This document shows positions 32,471-43,940 of a stretch of DNA of 64,000 nt, piece by piece (within the stretch, counting starts at the first letter, position 1; every line of letters starts with the position of its first letter). The DNA comes from Certhia americana. Lineage: Eukaryota; Chordata; Aves; Passeriformes; Certhiidae. The position numbers and the translations under genes are program-made. The notes under the pieces were generated by a model. It saw nothing but the letters and a program-made list of their open reading frames with translations. It was not told the DNA's origin and ran no database searches. The stretch spans positions 3,026,492 to 3,090,491 of the forward strand of contig CM031878.1 in the NCBI GenBank assembly GCA_018697195.1, written 5' to 3'.

Positions 32471-33962
32471 ATTTTTTGAACTCTGTGCCTGCTTTATTCA
32501 ACAACATTTGATGGGAATGTATGTGAAATTGCTCATGGTGTCTAGTAGATTTTAACCTTATAAAGTCTGGAGACTTTAATGTTGCAAACCAAGGCATGAA
32601 GATATAGAAGGAAAAAAGCAGCACACACTGAAGTAGAAACTACAGGTTGCAGAATCAAGGGCAGAGGGACCCCTTGAAATGGCAGTGGTGAGGGCATCTA
32701 AGGCCCTGCTCACCAGCATTGCACATCCTGGGCTGTGCCACACGCTGCAGATGTGTCACACATCAGAGATGTGTGACACATACCATCACCTGCTTGATGG
32801 CACTCTGAACGACCTTGCTGCCTGTAACATGATATCCCCACTGTGTTCTGCCTGTTTTCCTGATCCTTGCACAGCCACAGAAATACTGCAGCAAGAAAGG
32901 AATTCCTCCCTGGCTCCAAACAGCCAGCTGTATGTGGTACATTTTGGAATATAAGCCTTGCTCAGTCTGCCTATCAATGTTAAGGTCTCATCTGGACATT
33001 TTTTTTTACTCTAATCATGGCATTAGTATGCTTCAATAGCATACATTATTGACTACTTGGATGCATTTAGCATATTCTGTATTTTCCTTATCGTCCTTTC
33101 TGAGGCTGGTGCTCAGATTACACATCCACTTGGAATCTAAAGGTTCCAGAGAGTATGCTACCTTAATTCTGCCCACCTCTCTGCCACATTTGTCAGGACT
33201 CATGGGAAAAATGTGCCTTCATCTGCTGTTTAAATTTCAGAGGCCTGCAGCTGATCTGCAGGACAAGAAGTATTTAGATGTTTGTTTCCTTTGCACCTTG
33301 GAAAGTCCTCAATTTTCTATTCATTGCTGCAGCACCATGTACCAAATGTCTCTGGGATTCACAGGTTTCAGAACAGGTGAGCATTCATATGCAATGTGAA
33401 ATGCCTTTCCCACTGTGATACTGGCAACTTCATAATGATTCTTAGGACTATTTGAGAAATCAAAAGACATTAAATACAGTGTACCCTCTTCCTGACCATT
33501 CTCATCAAATTCCTACTTTCCTTTTTCTTATTCTCCTTTTTCTTCTTATATCAAATAAAACATTTGAAATTCATGCGTTACAGATTTATATTTACATGGA
33601 AATGGCTAGTGTAGAGCAGGGACAGTCAGCTTTGTTCTCATGCATATGAAAAGACTGCTCCTGTGGTGTCCCATTCTTGAGCAGAAACCAAAGAAAAGCT
33701 GTCTGCCATCACTTTGGTCTGTTGTTTCTTTTTAGTGTCCTTAAAAGTTCACACAAGTTCCTGAATTATATTCCTGAACTAGCTTTTTTGCCACCATTTC
33801 ACCACTAATTTCCTCAAAGAAACTTGAAATGAATGTAGGAATACCTCTTTCCCATACGATTTATTACCCTCTTCTTCCAGGGACCTGTAAGGATTAATGG
33901 GAATTGATGTAGTTCTTGAGTCCCCACCTAGGAGTTCTCCAAATTCCATCTTTCCCTTGATG
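32471..33962. other. Unique sequence
   Basis: Includes the hairpin at 32750-32781. The frame at 33049-33399 (116 codons) is unrecognised and not supported. Confidence 0.45.
32750..32781. repeat. Perfect hairpin, 14-bp arms, 3-base loop
   Basis: ATGTGTCACACATC (32751-32764) is followed by AGA and then GATGTGTGACACAT (32768-32781), its exact reverse complement. Each arm is itself nearly palindromic, so it may reflect a duplicated TGTGTCACACA motif. Confidence 0.9.
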
Positions 33963-34412
33963 TGATGCCTTAAGTTTTAGCTTTTTTATTTTTTTCAGAT
34001 TCTGTGCTGTTTTGGTGAGTAGTCTTAGGTTTCATATTAAGTGCTACTAAACTCTCTTCACAGAGTAGATAGACAAAACAATTCCTTCTCTAGTTTGATA
34101 CCAAGGACAACTTTCAGGCACAAGAACAAAAACAATGGTGAAGTGAAAAAAAAAACCAAGGAGGATGGAGCTTCATAATCTGAAGCTGTGGTTGGACAAT
34201 TGATTCTAATATGTTAATGGACCAGAATTTATAAAAGTGTGAGGCCTCATGATCAGTTGTCCATTCTGTGCCCACTTTGGGTGCATGCTAGGTGTGGCCC
34301 AGCTGGGCTCTTGTGTGGCTCAGGTGTGCCCAGTGAGGCCTTTTAATAAATCCCTGCTTTATCCTTTTGCTCTGTCTAGTCTCTGCTCCAGGTCAGCCTC
34401 CAAAAGGCATCA
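33963..34412 (+). mobile_element. Solo LTR of an endogenous retrovirus
   Basis: Begins TGATGCCTT and ends with the exact complement AAGGCATCA, a 9-bp terminal inverted repeat with the canonical TG...CA ends. A TATA box (TATAAAA, 34230-34236) and a poly(A) signal AATAAA (34345-34350) stand in the right order. The sequence after the signal (CCCTGCTTTATCC, then CTCTGTCTAGTCTCTG) is typical of bird retroviral R/U5. Flanks show GATG at 33959-33962 and 34413-34416, fitting a 4-bp target duplication as in gammaretrovirus-like elements. There is no internal region on either side, so it probably arose by LTR-LTR recombination. Length is 450 bp. Confidence 0.88.
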
Positions 34413-35631
34413 GATGCACTATGAAATATTACTTCTGAGCTGTTACAATGCTTGAGAATACTGCTTTCTTCTCTCTCTTCCCAGCTCCCAAATAGAGGTT
34501 ATCATCATAGCTTTGGCATCGATAATCCTAATTTACCTACGCAGCTCAGAATATTTAAAGGCAGATTTTATGCTGGATATCTACACAACATGACTGAGTG
34601 GTGCAACAGTGCCTGAGCTGTGTTGTTTTCCACAAACACACATTGGTTTTGGTGACTCCCTATTTTTCTTACTGGTTGTGGTGTTACTTTTAGTTTAAAA
34701 TGTGATTTCAGTGCAGTTCCTGCTAACCCACATGTCTTACACCTATGGTTTATATGTCTGCACTTGTTCTGCTAAAAATGGTTACTGACTCTTTCTTCCT
34801 TTCTTCCCTTTTTCCTAGGACAACTAGGAAAGGAAGTTTCAAACAACAGTTTGCTTTATGATTTGGATCAAGTTTGGTTTTGTTGGTTTTTTTTCCCCCT
34901 GTGTTTGATTAATTTTCTTACTGATGTCTTCATGAACCAAGATTAGGAAAGGATTCTTTCAAAAGTTTTGCCTTTCAACTTTTTTTCAAGTACAAGTTCA
35001 GGCTAGTGTTCATGGTATGTCTTAAAATTCTCATCTCAACTTTTTAATGAGATCCCAACACCTTCCTCTACAGCCTAGTCTGTTGCCTCTAATAAAGAAT
35101 TCTCCCTGTTCTCATACAAGTTTTCCCAATGAGGTCTGATAAAGGTTTCATTCTTTTCTGTTCCCCTAAATGTAAATTTAGGTCAGTTGTAAATATAAAC
35201 TATGTTCTTGCTTGCCTCTCTCCTGTTTGCATGTGCTTTGTTTATTTTAGAAATCCCATTTTCCCTGTTACCTTAATCTGGCATGATGACTTTGTTTCTA
35301 TGTACAGCCTTCTTTTACGCACAGTTTTACTGCCTGCTTTACTGAAAGTCTTGTGTAAATGATTAACTTTTGCCAGATTACATGCACCTGCCAATAGGTA
35401 GCAACACAAGATAACTCCATTACATCTAATTTGCACTTCTTCTTTGGTGAGATTTTGGTGAGGGAACTATTTCCAGAGAGGCTGCAACCACAGTTAGCAA
35501 CCTAAGTATGCAGGAGGTGACTCACCTCTTACTGATACCACTGGAAACTCTTCTTCCCTGTGACATGTGTTCCCTCCTAGTGCTGAGTTTTATCATTCCC
35601 CAGTCATTTCTGCATTTCCATCATATGACCA
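34413..35631. other. Unique AT-rich sequence
   Basis: No recognised repeat or gene. Confidence 0.5.
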
Positions 35632-35858
35632 TTGTACAGCTTGGGCTGGAAAAGACCTTAAAGTCCATCTTGTTCCAGCCCCTGCCATGGGCAGGGACAC
35701 CTTCCATTATCCCAAGCTGCTCCAACCCCTGTCCAACCTGTCCTTGGATACTGCCAGGGATCCAGGGCAGACACAGCTGCTCTGGGCACCCTGTGCCAGA
35801 GTCTCACTACCTTCTGAGCCAAGAATTTCTTCTTAGCGTCTAATCTTCCTCTCCACTA
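35632..35858 (-). mobile_element. CR1 LINE, 3' end fragment
   Basis: CAGCTTGGGCTGGAAAAGAC, CCCTGCCATGGGCAGGGACA, CCAACCTGTCCTTGGATACT, ACACAGCTGCTCTGGGCACC and AAGAATTTCTTCTTAGCGTC. The tail is missing. Confidence 0.95.
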
Positions 35859-36364
35859 AGGGGGCTTTACAGAAGAAGAAAATGGTGGTGTGGATCGTGG
35901 CCACCACTCACCATTTAAGCTCTTGATATTCCATCTCCCATTCATGATCATGCTGATTCATTCAACTGGACAGATGCAGATGGCAGCAGAACCTGTGTGG
36001 GCAGAAATTGCCTGCAGGGATAATTCATGATTAGGGATCTATATGTGACCATGCAAGCTGCCTTTTACAGCCCGGTTTTGTGGGGTTTTTAATAAATAAA
36101 TCACTCAATGCCTGGTGCTATAAACTAATGCAAAACATCACTTATTAAACGGACAAGCATGCTAGGATTAAGTGAGGATCATGTTGACATGCATTATTTT
36201 TATGTGTTTTCACTCACAGATTTGAGACTGTTTACCCTGCTATAAGAAATATCAAATTTCAATAACAAACACAGTATCATTTTCCTGTTTTCATCAGAAT
36301 TAAATTTCACTGAGTTTTTTCTTTCCCTCAACATGGATATAAATATTTACCTGTATGGAAAGAA
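35859..36364. other. Unique sequence
   Basis: No recognised repeat or gene. Confidence 0.5.
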
Positions 36365-36675
36365 AACCCAAATCCTAACCCAAACCTCAAGCCAGAACAA
36401 CAACAGCAACAGCAACAACAGCAACAACAGCAACAACAACAACCACAACAACCACCAAACAAAATCCATCACATCCAAAAAATCCAAATCAAACAAACAA
36501 CCAACAACAAAAAACCCCCACAAAATACAAATAACCCAAACCAAAATGAAACAAAAACCCAAAATGAAAATCAGACAAAAATAATAAAAAAAACACCAAA
36601 ACCCCACCAAAATTAAAAAAACAAACTCACAAAAAACCCCCCCAAAACCCCAAAACAAGCATAAAACCCCCTTAT
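36365..36675. repeat. AC-rich low-complexity block with CAA/CAG repeats
   Basis: About 310 bases nearly free of G and poor in T on the plus strand. A CAACAACAG core (36397-36450) grades into AAAACCCC-like sequence. Frames on both strands (Asn/Lys-rich on plus, Leu/Phe/Val-rich on minus) are composition artefacts. It is the strand mirror of the block at 63-375. Confidence 0.9.
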
Positions 36676-38185
36676 TAACAGCGGAAGATGATTGCATGTT
36701 TTCAAGGCACTGACCATAGCAAACTGAGCAAAGAAAATTAAAGATGTCGAAATTGCTGGTGATAACAGAATTGTTTCTCTACTACCCATATTACTCTTAA
36801 AAATGAACAGGAAATGTAATTATAATGGATATATTCTCACTTCAATGAGCCAGGTAACAATATTGAACTAAGACTGCCTAATGCAAGCAGTCCCTGGATC
36901 TTATAAACATGGTAAATTATTGAAATGACTTCATCTTCTGAAAAGCTGTGATTTGCTGAAACAGTCAGGCTGGCATAGAATCTTGTAAGTGCATGACGTT
37001 AGGTGCACAGAAATTTTTTGAAAAGGTATTATCCAGAGGGTGAGGAAAACTGGACACTCAATAAGAGCTGAATATTTCCTCCCTGCCAGAACACAGTTCC
37101 TGAGATTTTGTGTGATATTTGTCCCACTTCAGTGCAAGAAAAAGGTCTTTGTTGGGATAAGAACCTCTACAAAAAGCCTCCAAGAGTCCCCAAAGTTGTG
37201 CACAGACATCTGGAGGTGAGATGCTCTGTAGTAAATCCTGTTTGTTGGTAGTAAAGTCTGATCTAGCACACAGACAATGCAGGTAAAAGAATCTGGAGAA
37301 TGACCCAGCTCTCCTTAGAACAGAAACTTGAGTTTGTTCCTCTGAAGAATTTCCTGTACCCTGCTGATCTGAATTTATATCTGTAGCTCAGGATCTGATT
37401 CCCAGGCCTGGCACTGGTCTGCTGTGGCAGTGTCTCAGAACAGTGTTATCTGTCAGAGGTATGTGACAACTGCATCAGCGAACATACTAAATGGTACAGC
37501 ACCTGAAAGAAGAGGAATTTCAGAGATTATGACAAATAAATTGAAAAACTTTACCTAATATTCATTAGGAAACTTCCCAGTGGCTGCTAAAACGAAGCAT
37601 TACCAAAGCACCCATTGTTTCTTAACAAAAGCAGTTCACAATATCAGCAAATGAGACCAAAAATCATGAGATATTTAACATGAAGAGTAGATCCTAAATG
37701 AACCACTATCCTTTTTTGTCTGCATCTCTACCACTCCGTCACAGCTGTGGAATTTCAGGAGGAGAACTGTCCATTTATATGTGCATTCTGAGAAACTCTT
37801 CAATAACTTCTGGGATCTCTTGTGCCACTGGACTGGAAACCATATTTAGAGTGGCATGCATTAGCAGAAACACAGCTATATTTTTGACACAGGTGTTCTA
37901 GCTGAGCATTAAAACCAGATCCTAAGTATTCCATGTAAGGACATAAATGTATTTATGCATTTCTCAGATCTGACTCTTCAACACAAACACAAAAGATTTC
38001 TCAAAAGTTTTGTGAAAAAAGAGATGTAGGGTCATATAGATTATATTTACAGGATTTAGTCCCAAGTTCACAGACCCTTTGATGCATTCTGGTGATCATC
38101 CAGGGCCTATCACCATGTTCATATGCCAGTTTAGGTTTTCTGAGGAATGCTGTGTTATGGATAACACCTTTATAAATAATTCTTA

Positions 38186-38281
38186 TTGGGTTTTTTGGTG
38201 TTGGGGTTTTTTTGTTTGTTTGATTGTTTGTTTGTTTGCTTCTGGGGTTTTTTCTTTTTTTTTTTTTTTTTCCTTTTTTTT
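38186..38281. repeat. GT-rich and T-rich low-complexity tract
   Basis: GGGTTTTTTGGTGTTGGGG, TTTG repeats, then T runs interrupted by single C. Confidence 0.9.
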
Positions 38282-40860
38282 CAAAATGGATCCTGGAGAA
38301 TGAGAATCAGTATCACATAACTGCCACAGGTTTTAAAAAAAAAGTGTTTAAATAAGCCCATGAAATATGACCATTAAACTAATTTCAATAGCAGTGCTGT
38401 TGGTTTTTTGTTTGTTTTTTTTCTAATTCAGCATGCATGCCAAATAAATTGTACTTTAACGTCATTCAATAGACTTCAGCTGAAAAGGTTATCTCAATAT
38501 CTATCATATAGTGAAATACTTTTCCCAAAACTATGAGAATACTTTTAAGCTGCATCACTTTTAGGACTTTTACACAGAAACACTGTTACTATGAGGAAGG
38601 TGATGGATCACAACAGTCACCCCTCTCCGTTTCTCACCCACAGCATTTATTGCTTGGAGCTTTTCCTGAGTGATATCCCATATTCCACATTTGCCATGAG
38701 GAACTGTGAGTTAAAAGTAAAGGCAGACAGATAATGAACACAGGTGGCAAACAAATTGCTTCTTATTGAAACTTGGTTTTATTTTAATTTAATTTAACTT
38801 GATTCGTTAAACCTTTCTCCTCAATGTCCATATCATTGTTCCAATGTATTTTAATGCATACATTGTTGTTACTTTTAAGCAATTGTAATTTTAAAATATT
38901 GGCTCAGTTTTCAGTTATCTTTGTAACTTTTTTCTATAAATTTTAAACTTTTACACCCTCTTCTCTAGGTTTTCATCATACTGAGGCAGCTATATATTTA
39001 AAGTCCTACTCTGCAGTCACTGAAGTGGCTCCTCATCTTCTTTTCCTTTTATACATCAGCTGAAGAGGCTAAGGATTATTTTATAGCTTTTCCTCATTTG
39101 AGGTTAGCAACATTATCAGCCAGATATATCTGAGTAGTTATCAATGTGGGTGGTTATTTGCTTTATAGAATCTCATTTGATTAATGTGTCCTTCTTGTGC
39201 TTAAAAATATGTGTATTTTATAATCAGCAAACAAGAAATCCTGGATGGCCATCTGCATTTGGTTTTCATCAGCATTCCCAGCCATTAGATTTCCCATTAC
39301 GTAGTCACTGTGTGTGTTTTCATGGAGAGGCACAAAAGTCCACACCTTGTGTGAGTGGAGGGCAAATCCTCAGGTATGATACCTCCTCTGTATTTCAGCT
39401 AATCCAGAATGAAATACTTTTATACAGGGCTGACTGCTGAATACACACTGGTGACTAAATGGAATTTTTAAATAAGGCAGAGAAGGTGAAGGTAAACAGA
39501 GCTTTTAATTGCACATTTCCACACAGCCTTGCGAAAGGTTGTTTCGTGCATCAATAAAGGCATGTGGAAAACAGCATTTTGTTCTGGCAGAGGTGATGCC
39601 TCACATATCTGCCAGCACAGGGATCACAACATCTGCTGTGCAGCAGCATTGCACTGTGAACTCGAGGCTCCATCTGCAAGCAAACTCAAAACGTTTGCTG
39701 AATCTCCTGCACCTTAGGGCTCAAGGTCTGTTTTTGCTCCCAGGCATGGAGTTAGAAGAATACAGTGAGTCCCAGAGGTAGTAAATGACTTTTCCATAGG
39801 TATTGTTTCCATTGCAATCCTTACTGACTTGAATAATAATTAAGAAAAAACCCCAAAACCTCAAAACATGCAGTTTCTTCTAGTCTAGCCCCCCAAAAAT
39901 ATCACAAGTTCACAAAGAAAAAAAGGGCAGGAATTTTTTTTTTTAATTTTTTTTTTTTTAAATTAGGACTTAGGGAACTGTGAATAATACAAGTTTTGTG
40001 TTGTTGTTGGTTTTTTTTGTTGTTTGTTTGTTTTTTCATTTTTTAAAATTTATAGATCAGTGAAAAGAAGAAAATGCACAAATAAGCACAGCTATATCTG
40101 GCAAAGGTTATTAAAAATTTATACCCTGTGACAAGGCTTTTAATACTGTAGCCATCTGAGCTTGTCAGCCTAAGAGTTTAGGTAGACTTCAGCACTTTTA
40201 GGAAACAAGGCTACTTTATTGTGTTTTTGAAATCATAACAACTCCCCCTCTTCCCCCCACCCCACCTCATTAACTACAACCAAAAAACACCAAATTCAGA
40301 CATGATTAATTCAGGAATAACATAACTGAAATAACTAATGTAGTTCTTCAGATGAGATACATGTCAAAAGCATTATGATAATAAAGACTTATTAACTCCG
40401 TAAAGGTTGAAGATATTTTCTTAAGATAATTTGCATAAATATTCCATTATCTCTGATCTTAATTAATTCACTTAATGACAATATTGAGACGTGGAAACTC
40501 TGACCAAAAAAATGATTAATAGTTATATATATAGGTTCTTTTGACATTGTGGGACATATCTTCTAATAACAGCCAACACTGCCACAGAAGATGTATAAAG
40601 TAATTTTTCTGGGGCATTTGGGTTAGATTCTGTAGTGTTTATCTACTGTGCTTGCATGGATTTTCAAAAATAAAAAAGTACAAAAAAATAGATTGTTTGT
40701 GTTTCCATAAGTCAGTCCTACTAAAACCGTAGAAGAAAAGGCATGTTTTAGACATTGGATTGAAGTGGTCTTTAACTGTTTTCTGCAAATCCTCCCTTTC
40801 CAGTGCAAATGTAGCCCAGTATATAATTGGCATTGTGAGCAACATTTAGAGTCTTAATTA

Positions 40861-40898
40861 TATTTATAAAAGGGAAAAGTTTTATATTTATAAAAGGG
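40861..40898 (+). promoter_or_regulatory. Duplicated TATA-box-like motif
   Basis: TATTTATAAAAGGG occurs exactly twice, at 40861-40874 and 40885-40898. Each contains TATAAAAGG, a strong TATA consensus. No gene is recognised downstream, so promoter function is a guess and a small local duplication is enough to explain it. Confidence 0.2.
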
Positions 40899-41849
40899 GC
40901 AGGTGAGCCCCTTTCTGTCCAGCAGATATACAAAACCTTTGTTTCTGGGCAGTAGCTTCACTGCTACTGTGCAAGTCCTTCTCCTCTCAGACAGCTCTTC
41001 TGTTGCTCTGCATCCCCACAGAACACAACACCCACCACTTTATTTGTCAGAGCTCCTGTTTTCTGTAGAACATGAAGGCTCCCTTTTCTTCTGAGCTTGT
41101 TGCTCTTTTTAATACATGCCTGTCCCTTGAAGCTCTCTCTCATTTAATTTTTGCATTTTGTGACACATTCCCAGCAACACAACCTCAATATGGGTATTTG
41201 ATTTGAGTTGGGCTGGCTCTTTGGATTTGTGGTGCACCTAATGGCACCTCAAAAAGCCAACAGCAATCCCTAAAGAGCTGCTGGTTTAGAGCATTAGGTT
41301 TAGACATAAATGCATAAGGAGATGTCAGGAACTTATATGCCTCCCACAGGAGTTTGATATTAAAGTCCCCTAGGAGCACACAGCAGCTGCAGCCAGCAGT
41401 TAAAATCCTCACTGCTGGGTATTCACAAGGCCATTTGCTTGTACCTGGCAGCACTGAGCAAATAAACCCTGGATCCTAATCAAGTCCCATCAAGCACAAG
41501 CTGCTGAACTGTGAATTCCTGACTTCTTCAGGAGCCTGGTGCCACCAACATAACCAGACCATACCCACATGACTGGAACTGGAGGAGCTGAGATTCTCCT
41601 TTCTTCCCCTTTGCTTACAAGTTACCCTATAGTCAAAGTTGTCACACAGCGTTTTTAAGACCAAGAGACAAATCTGACTCAGAACCCAGGGAATCTGAGC
41701 CAGTGTTTTCTGCTTTTCTGTAGAGAGTGGGCTCAAAAGAGCAGTTTTGCTCAATTTGTAGCTGAAATTTGGATGGGAGTCTGACAGTTTTGGTTGCCTA
41801 GATGAGTGAATGTTAATTCATCAGCTTAAAAACCTACATGTCTTCTGTC

Positions 41850-42050
41850 TTCACACAAGAAGTCCTTTACAGTGGTGGTGAAACACTGACACAGGCTTCC
41901 CACAAGAAACTATGGCTCCCCCGTTCCTGGAATCATTCAGGGTTAGTTTGGCTCTGAACAACTTTATCTAGCAGCTATCTCTGCTCATGGCAGGATGTTG
42001 GACTGGATGACTCTAAAAGTCCAGCCCAAATTATTCTGTTAATTTTATGA
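41850..42050 (+). mobile_element. CR1 LINE, 3' end fragment, diverged
   Basis: GGTGGTGAAACACTGACACA, ACTATGGCTCCCCCGTTCCT, GGAATCATTCAGGGTTAG, CTGCTCATGGCAGGATGTTG and GACTCTAAAAGTCCAGCCC, ending AATTTTATGA. Confidence 0.85.
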
Positions 42051-43569
42051 TCTTTTATATATCTTTTTCTGCAAACAGCGGAACATCCCTCTTCTACTTC
42101 ATGATCGGAAGAGAACAAAGCTGCCTCCACTTCTCTTCCCACCATCTTAGAAAACACAGATGATGCAGCATTGTTGTGTTCATCATATTACTCAATATAC
42201 TCACTGTTAACAATTAAGAATAGACATTTTAACTATCACCTGAAACTCAATGGCCTGCAGTGCCCTGCAGTGATTTTGTGTTGTTATTAGGTCTGTTGTT
42301 TTTGCAAACATATCTGCCCTTCTGCAACTCAGTTATTGAAGATGCCTCCTTTAGTTGTCTGGGTATGTTTGCAGACATTGTGAATAAATAAATAAATAAG
42401 TAAATAAATAAATAAATAAATGGTTAAAAGTGGAAATAAAATATCAAGATGGAAAGGGGAAAAAAAAAAAAAGATAAATCAAGCTGAAAAGAGTAGTAAC
42501 TCATCAGAAGTGAGCAATGTAAATCCAGATTAGGAAGGCATCTTAGAAAACTAACAACATTTAAAACCCCAAAAGTTGCAAGATTGATACCCTACAGCTG
42601 CTGTTGGACACCTCTTGAGCCTTCTAGCATTTGTCGTACACAAAAAGCACAGAGTATTATACTTTTTGTACTCCATTTGTAGGATGGATGACCCTTTTTC
42701 CCTGGAAGCTTGATCCATGCTTTCATTATCCTAATAGAGATTTGTTTTCCTATGACACACACTATTGTGGCCACTTGGCACAAGGTTCAATTTGGTTTCC
42801 TTGAAAAAAAAAACCCAATCAGCGTGTTCCAGGGTGGTGTTGAGTATGGCCTAACAAGTGCAAATATTAAAATTTATACTGAAAAAGCATTGCCATGAAT
42901 CTCTATTCACACTCAGGAGACTAGGTGTCAGAGGTGAGCACTGGAGGGACTACATTTTATTGAATTTGGTTTTTGTCTTCCATCAGACTAAGAAACAAAG
43001 TTTGCAAACAAAGCATAAGAGAAGGAATGAAAGCTTTTTGGTCACCAGCAGCTGTCTCTAAATTTATGCAGCTTTCTTTGAGCACCATATTTTGGGGCTC
43101 AGTAAGGTTTATGGGGACTTAGATACTTAAGTCAGGATTATGAAATGAAGCAGACAGCAAAAAAACACTGTGACTTAGGAGGGAGAATATGTTCCTGCAG
43201 CTGCTGCTGATCCAAGAATTTATCCAGGCATATACCACATAGATTTTGATTGCAGAATGTCTAGTGGAAAAAGCAGCAATATATCCCTGGCATATGTTAA
43301 CTGCTCTTACACTATACAAGTAACACAGTTTTTCCTGCCCTGAAAACACGTTTTCATCTAACAGGGAATAAATACTAATAGTGGTGCCTGCTAGAAAGAA
43401 CAGCTCCAATCCTCTAAATTAATTTAATTCTCTTGGGATTTACAGAGCATTAGAGGATTTTATTGCTATTGATTTCTTTTTCAACCTGACTTAGAACAGG
43501 ACCTATAATTTTGAGGTATGGCCGTGCTGATGTGACCCTGTTAAGTATCTCCTTTTGTAGAGACACACA
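42051..43569. other. Unique sequence
   Basis: Contains the AATA microsatellite and an A run at about 42460. No gene. Confidence 0.5.
42382..42421. repeat. (AATA)n microsatellite
   Basis: About ten tetranucleotide units with a single AAGT interruption near 42400. Confidence 0.95.
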
Positions 43570-43940
43570 GCTAGACAAGCTGCAAGTACTGGGATTGTTG
43601 AGTCTGGAGAAGAGAAGGCTCTAGGGAGACCTTAGACCCCATTCCAGTGCCTAAAGGTGCAAGAGAGTTGGAGAAGGACTTTGGACAAAGGCTTGGAGTG
43701 ACAGGACAAAGCAGCAAAGTTCCACATGGCAGAGGGCAGGGTTAGATGGCATAGTGGGAAGAAATTTCTGACTGGCACAGGTGGCCCGGTGGTGTGCCAA
43801 CTGTGGCTGCCCCATCCTGGCAGTGTGCAAGGCTAGGTTGGACAGGGCTTGGAGCAGCCTGGGATAGTGGAAGGTGCTGATGGCAGGGTGTTGGCACTCC
43901 ATGATCATTCAGGTGTCCTCCAACCCCGACCATTCAAAGA
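43570..43940 (+). mobile_element. CR1 LINE, 3' end fragment
   Basis: TTGAGTCTGGAGAAGAGAAG, GGCTTGGAGTGACAGGACAA, GTGGGAAGAAATTTCTGACT, GGCTAGGTTGGACAGGGCTT and TCCTCCAACCCCGACCATTC. The open minus-strand frames at 43651-43933 are antisense. Confidence 0.95.

Larger units (their letters stand above)
36676..41849. other. Long mostly unique stretch
   Basis: Holds the GT-rich tract at 38186, T/A tracts at about 39930-40050 and a duplicated TATA-like motif at 40861-40898. No CR1 body recognised over about 5 kb. Short open frames, including minus-strand 41185-41454 and 41476-41754, are unrecognised. Confidence 0.45.

Noticed and set aside
33049..33399. 116-codon plus-strand frame
   Set aside because: No recognisable domain and no transcript signals.
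36333..36697. Asn/Lys-rich plus frame and Leu/Phe-rich minus frame
   Set aside because: Both read the AC-rich simple repeat.
41185..41454. Minus-strand frame with a GDFN motif, as in LINE endonucleases
   Set aside because: Only four residues match and the flanking residues do not follow the CR1 endonuclease pattern.
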